From Gammaproteobacteria bacterium (GTDB taxonomy: Bacteria; Pseudomonadota; Gammaproteobacteria; Xanthomonadales; Marinicellaceae), in the NCBI GenBank assembly GCA_024280395.1, contig JAJRQG010000055.1, positions 1 through 62,972 on the forward strand: 62,972 bases of DNA, written 5' to 3'. Below, in pieces: positions 59,624-62,972 of this stretch; within the stretch, counting starts at the first letter, position 1; every line of letters begins with the position of its first letter. Below the pieces are notes generated by a model. It was not told the DNA's origin. It saw only the letters and a program-made list of their open reading frames with translations, and did no database searches. The position numbers and the translations under genes are program-made.

Positions 59624-60616
59624 AACGCCAATTAACCCAAGGATTGATACCAAAACTAACGGGGTTATTTTACTACTTCTTTTAGCATTAGATTCTGTTT
59701 TATTTACAAACTGGTGTGCTGCTGTATCCAACCTATCCTTTTCTTCTGGAGTTAAATCTTCTAATTTTGTCTGATCAACCAATTCAGGGTCCATATAAAC
59801 AATCACATCCTGATTGTCGCTTTCACCAGCCTTTTGTTCATCATAATTTTTGACTTTGCCGGTGGTTGAATCAAATTCACGGAATACCTTGGGGTTAACT
59901 ACTCCATTTGCATCAGATGAATCATGATCACTGATAACTGATAACAGAGTAATGTTGTCTTTGCCATTTTTTTCAACGGCTTTTTTTACTAGGGATTCAG
60001 TCAGTTGTTGAATATCTTGGTCACTCTTCAAACCATCAATAATATCTTTCTCAACAGCAACACTGTACAATCCATCAGAGCAGAGCAATAAAACCTGATT
60101 ATTCTCTAATGTACCCTCATTGTAGTTGATTTTTATGTCTTTTCTTACAATGCCCATTGCTTGAGAAATAACATTTCTATCAGGGTGAGTATCTAAATCT
60201 TCAATCCCAATATGGCCGTTTTCAAATAATAATTCAACATAGGAATCATCACGGGTAATTAGTTTCAATTCTTTGTCCCAAATATAGACACGTGAATCAC
60301 CCACCCATGCCACTTCATATGAGTTATCCTTGAATAAAACAGCCACAATGGTGCTGGCCATGCCTTGTTTTTCTGTATCAGATTTAATTTGATCGACAAT
60401 TTTCTGGTGGGCTGATTGAACTGCTTGTTTGAGACCTTGTCCTGACTTCACACAGTTTGCAGTAGCTTCACAGACCAACCGACTGGCCACTTCGCCTTTT
60501 GACATACCACCTACACCATCGGCAACAATATACAAGCCTAAGTCATCATCAATCAGAAAACTGTCCTCATTGACTTTCCTCTGACCAATATGTGATTCTG
60601 CAAAACTATGTAGCAT
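59594..60616 (-). CDS. PP2C-family Ser/Thr phosphatase with C-terminal membrane anchor
   Basis: 340 residues. PP2C domain (1-235) with the metal-binding motifs GQRKVNEDSF, VADGVGG, VAWVGDSRVYI, LLLCSDGLY and KDNITLLSV. An acidic linker (about 240-310) leads to a single helix (about 316-336, PLVLVSILGLIGVLLVFY). It should face the cytoplasm as an anchored phosphatase. Partners such as a Ser/Thr kinase or FHA protein, often adjacent in type VI secretion or signalling loci, are not in the window. Confidence 0.9.
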   Translation of the reverse strand: MLHSFAESHIGQRKVNEDSFLIDDDLGLYIVADGVGGMSKGEVASRLVCEATANCVKSGQGLKQAVQSAHQKIVDQIKSDTEKQGMASTIVAVLFKDNSYEVAWVGDSRVYIWDKELKLITRDDSYVELLFENGHIGIEDLDTHPDRNVISQAMGIVRKDIKINYNEGTLENNQVLLLCSDGLYSVAVEKDIIDGLKSDQDIQQLTESLVKKAVEKNGKDNITLLSVISDHDSSDANGVVNPKVFREFDSTTGKVKNYDEQKAGESDNQDVIVYMDPELVDQTKLEDLTPEEKDRLDTAAHQFVNKTESNAKRSSKITPLVLVSILGLIGVLLVFYKISG

Positions 60617-60722
60617 AAATCTTTAACATTATTTTTGAGTGTATTTCAGTCTATGACAGACAATATTTTAAGTATAGCTCATTGTAGCATATTCTTGATT
60701 TTTGTGAACTGGCTCTCATTTA

Positions 60723-61358
60723 TCAGATAGAAACATCCCATATTGGAATATTCAAAAAAATCGACAACAAACTTGCATCTTTTAATACCTGTGCTTGTCT
60801 GTTGTGGTCCAATACATTAACTCTTGAGCCATCTTCTAAAACCAAATTCAATTCATAGCTAAAATATGATGGCTCTTTAAGGTCTAGTAATGTTCGCTTG
60901 TTGGTTGGTATTAATTCTGAAAGTATTTGAATGGCATGAACTTTGTCTAAATAAGTAATTCTATTCTTTTTTGTTACCCTGCCAGAAAATTTAGGCTTTT
61001 TTCCTCCAACCCAATAACATCCAAATCCCAAATCAAAAACTTTGTAATTATTAACGAATTTGTAAAAATAATATGGAAAAGCAAAACACACTGTTGCAAT
61101 TATAAAATAAGAATAACTGCGAGCTATACCTCGACTCAGTGATGAATCAATTCCACTCCATAAATAGAGAGCACCAATTAAGCCAAAAGAAACAACAACA
61201 ATCCTAATCAACAGAGAATATTGATAACGGTATTGAGTTGCGGAAACTCTGACCAAACTGTAGAACAAGGAACTATCTGCCTTGCTATTTAAAGGCAACC
61301 AACTGGTTTTTTCGGCCACTGGATCATTAAAATCAGCGATATCGAATTTTTTAGGCAT
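60723..61358 (-). CDS. Membrane protein, tandem paralogue B
   Basis: About 211 residues from ATG 61358; the longer frame would overlap the upstream gene. Layout: an N-terminal FNDPVAEKTSWLPL motif, two helices (about 55-77 and 84-103), and a C-terminal cytoplasmic-like domain with GFGCYWVGGKKPKFSG, VHAIQILSEL, YELNLVLEDGSRVNVLDH and the ending IPIWDVSI. It shares nearly every one of these motifs with its upstream neighbour. No family is recognised by me; DUF-type. Starts 2 bases after the neighbour's stop. Confidence 0.8.
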   Translation of the reverse strand: MPKKFDIADFNDPVAEKTSWLPLNSKADSSLFYSLVRVSATQYRYQYSLLIRIVVVSFGLIGALYLWSGIDSSLSRGIARSYSYFIIATVCFAFPYYFYKFVNNYKVFDLGFGCYWVGGKKPKFSGRVTKKNRITYLDKVHAIQILSELIPTNKRTLLDLKEPSYFSYELNLVLEDGSRVNVLDHNRQAQVLKDASLLSIFLNIPIWDVSI

Positions 61359-61360
61359 TT

Positions 61361-62020
61361 TTAAGTACTCACATCCCAAATAGGAATGGCCATCATTTCT
61401 GAAAGAAGCTCAGCATCTACGCGAATTTGGGTATAACTACCATGATCAACTACATTAAATCTAGAAGCATCTTTCATCACCAAATTTATTTCATAGCTAT
61501 AATAACTGCCATTTTTTGACCTGACCCGTTCTGATAATATTTGTAAAGCCTTAATTTCACTGAAATAAATTAAATGGTTACTGTCAGTTTTTTGGTCACC
61601 TGAAAATCCTGGTTGTTTATGCCCAATCCAAAAAAAGCCCAAAGACGAATCAAATACTTTGGGAGTTCCCATGCTTCGATAAGTGATGTAAGCCACCAGA
61701 GTAAATATTGAACCAAATAGCATGGGGAAAAATCCCGTCGAAATATCACTTTGTATTGTCATATTTAGACCAAATAAAAATGCCACAATCCCAATTGTTC
61801 CAAAAAGTCCAATGAATAGCTTGCCACCTGTTGAGAGTTGATATCGGTAAACCGATGGAGAAACCTTAACCAATGCATTGGTTTTAAAATTGGCACCGCC
61901 TGGTTTTAATGGTTGCCACTTGGTTTTCAAAGCCACAGGGTCATTAAATTGACTGCTGTCAAATTGTTTTTCGGCTTGTGCTTGTAGTTCTTCTAATTTG
62001 GCTTTTAATTTTTCAAACAT
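61361..62020 (-). CDS. Membrane protein, tandem paralogue A
   Basis: 219 residues. A short amphipathic start (FEKLKAKLEELQAQAEKQF) is followed by FNDPVALKTKWQPL, two helices (about 65-85 and 92-112), GFFWIGHKQPGFSG, IKALQILSERV, YEINLVMKDASRFNVVDHG and the ending IPIWDVST. It is clearly homologous to the gene immediately downstream. The conserved tail motif and cytoplasmic domain suggest a shared unknown function, perhaps as a hetero-oligomer. The membrane part is poorly conserved between the two. Confidence 0.82.
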   Translation of the reverse strand: MFEKLKAKLEELQAQAEKQFDSSQFNDPVALKTKWQPLKPGGANFKTNALVKVSPSVYRYQLSTGGKLFIGLFGTIGIVAFLFGLNMTIQSDISTGFFPMLFGSIFTLVAYITYRSMGTPKVFDSSLGFFWIGHKQPGFSGDQKTDSNHLIYFSEIKALQILSERVRSKNGSYYSYEINLVMKDASRFNVVDHGSYTQIRVDAELLSEMMAIPIWDVST

Positions 62021-62052
62021 AGTGCTTTCTCATTCTATTTTTCAGAGACTCA

Positions 62053-62649
62053 TTAAGATTTATAAAAGTATAGTATTCTATTATTGGCGGGCATTTCAAT
62101 GTCTTGTTTTAACCGAATACCATTTTCTGCCATCAGTTGAACAATGTCTTCAAAATTTCTAATGCCTCTGTGCGTCTCTTGCTCTTTTAACCACACATCA
62201 AATTTGGCATTTGAGTCCGATGTGAATTGCCCATTGTAATTAAATGGGCCATAAATTATTATTTTTGCGCCTTTTTTAAGGTTTTCACTCAATTGACTAA
62301 TCATAATTTCAACACTTTTCCATGACATAATGTGCAAAGTATTGGTTGTAAATACTATATCTAACTCCATATCGGGAAATTCGCTTTTACCTGATTGGTA
62401 AACAATTGGAGCAGAAACATTATCCAAATTTCCTTCATTTAGCCACATATTGATGCCAGAATGATTCTCCAACAAATCTGAAATCTGCCATTGTAAATGT
62501 GGAAAATTGGGCGCCATAAACACCGCATGTTGCCCTGTACCTGATCCAATTTCTAACAAATGTTTATCCGCAGGTGCAATGATTTGTTTTAAAACATCAA
62601 GAATCACTTCTTGATTGCGTTCACACGAAGGGGCACAAGGTTTATTCAT
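62053..62649 (-). CDS. DUF938 class I SAM-dependent methyltransferase
   Basis: 198 residues. The typical DUF938 opening CERNQEVILDVLK, motif I LLEIGSGTGQHAVFMA, LQWQISDL, LDIVFTTNTLHIMSW and IIYGPFNYNGQFTSDSNAKFDVWLK. SAM binding is expected; the substrate is not known. It stands 33 bases upstream of the paralogue pair. Confidence 0.9.
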   Translation of the reverse strand: MNKPCAPSCERNQEVILDVLKQIIAPADKHLLEIGSGTGQHAVFMAPNFPHLQWQISDLLENHSGINMWLNEGNLDNVSAPIVYQSGKSEFPDMELDIVFTTNTLHIMSWKSVEIMISQLSENLKKGAKIIIYGPFNYNGQFTSDSNAKFDVWLKEQETHRGIRNFEDIVQLMAENGIRLKQDIEMPANNRILYFYKS

Positions 62650-62768
62650 TTGCTTTTAAAGACCATGATTCATCTATTTGATTCAATAAAAAGAAACAAT
62701 TGTGGCACAAACATCAAGGTTTAACAATTCATTTTTTGAAGTGTATTATGCCGCAAGGTTATATTGAA

Positions 62769-62972
62769 TCAATAGTATTGGTCAATCAAATCCACTAGTG
62801 ACTTATTGGCTTGGCTTGTAAGTTCTTTTAACAATCTTTGTAATCTAATTAATTCTTCTAAATGCTTATCCGTCTCAAAGTGACTTTTAGAACCTTCTAA
62901 CCTGCTTCGATAACTTTCTATTGTTTTAAATACCTCACCAAAGCTACTTTCAATGTTTTCTAATATATCGGT
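62769..62972 (-). CDS. Hypothetical protein, C-terminal 67 residues (runs off the window)
   Basis: A minus-strand frame open from the window edge to a TGA at 62769-62771. It encodes ESSFGEVFKTIESYRSR, EELIRLQRLLKEL and ends DLIDQYY. The composition is charged and helical, probably coiled coil, and its codon use matches neighbours. It is too short to name. Confidence 0.6.
   Translation of the reverse strand, partial: TDILENIESSFGEVFKTIESYRSRLEGSKSHFETDKHLEELIRLQRLLKELTSQANKSLVDLIDQYY

Noticed and set aside
1-62972. tRNA, rRNA, integrase, transposase, phage or toxin-antitoxin genes
   Set aside because: I looked for the characteristic motifs on both strands and found none that I could support.

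Overview
The window reads as a chromosomal segment of an AT-rich gammaproteobacterium. Conserved gammaproteobacterial blocks support this: rapZ-ptsN-hpf-lptB-lptA-lptC-kdsC-kdsD-antiporter facing ibaG-murA, tusDCB-tusE, rsfS-rlmH-maf-rng-yhdP, and purE-purK. Several secreted proteins carry features I associate with Marinicella-like or Wenzhouxiangella-like marine bacteria: an acidic/aromatic DSFE or SSFE tag, FG-GAP/UnbV proteins, and a GSWFNPETSGQG-type tail domain. That placement is inference, because no rRNA or other decisive marker is present. No tRNA, rRNA, CRISPR array, transposase or prophage gene was recognised.

Layout. 1-7.1 kb: envelope housekeeping (Kdo synthesis, Lpt export, MurA) plus PtsN/HPF/RapZ. 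Two genes usual in this neighbourhood in relatives, rpoN and the mla operon, are not at their expected places. 7.1-12.8 kb: a large membrane M28 peptidase, a rhomboid protease coupled to a BepA-like M48 protease, and the TusDCB-TusE tRNA thiolation relay. 12.8-25.5 kb: a tightly packed minus-strand set comprising a TonB-like protein, a nitrilase-family hydrolase, an 1100-residue TPR/FG-GAP/UnbV lipoprotein, a 917-residue protein joining b-type-like membrane helices, five c-heme motifs and TPRs, a 592-residue FG-GAP/UnbV protein, and a MASE1-PAS-GGDEF-EAL c-di-GMP enzyme. I consider this the best candidate for an under-described system: probably a cell-surface or periplasmic redox assembly with linked c-di-GMP signalling. 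25.7-31.3 kb: a form II RuBisCO module, cbbM-cbbQ-cbbO, with divergent cbbR. 31.3-42.5 kb: a membrane-anchored cold-shock-domain protein, an aldo/keto reductase, a PqiA-like protein, yhdP, rng, maf, rlmH, rsfS, a diguanylate cyclase and a short AMP nucleosidase.

42.5-62.97 kb is more accessory: a 0.36 kb inverted-repeat-bounded non-coding element, a very basic secreted protein, a 14-residue-repeat adhesin-like protein with a small tagged partner, a SpoU methyltransferase, purK/purE separated from it by a second palindromic element, a secreted amidohydrolase-like protein, a molybdopterin oxidoreductase, a LasA-type M23 peptidase flanked by two decayed genes, an AsmA/YdbH-like protein (whose 3' end also survives as a broken copy 4 kb away), a REC-HPt regulator, a PP2C phosphatase, two tandem paralogous membrane proteins and a DUF938 methyltransferase.

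All calls come from reading the sequence and supplied translations. No database search was possible, and starts were changed where ribosome binding sites, overlaps or family length argued for it.
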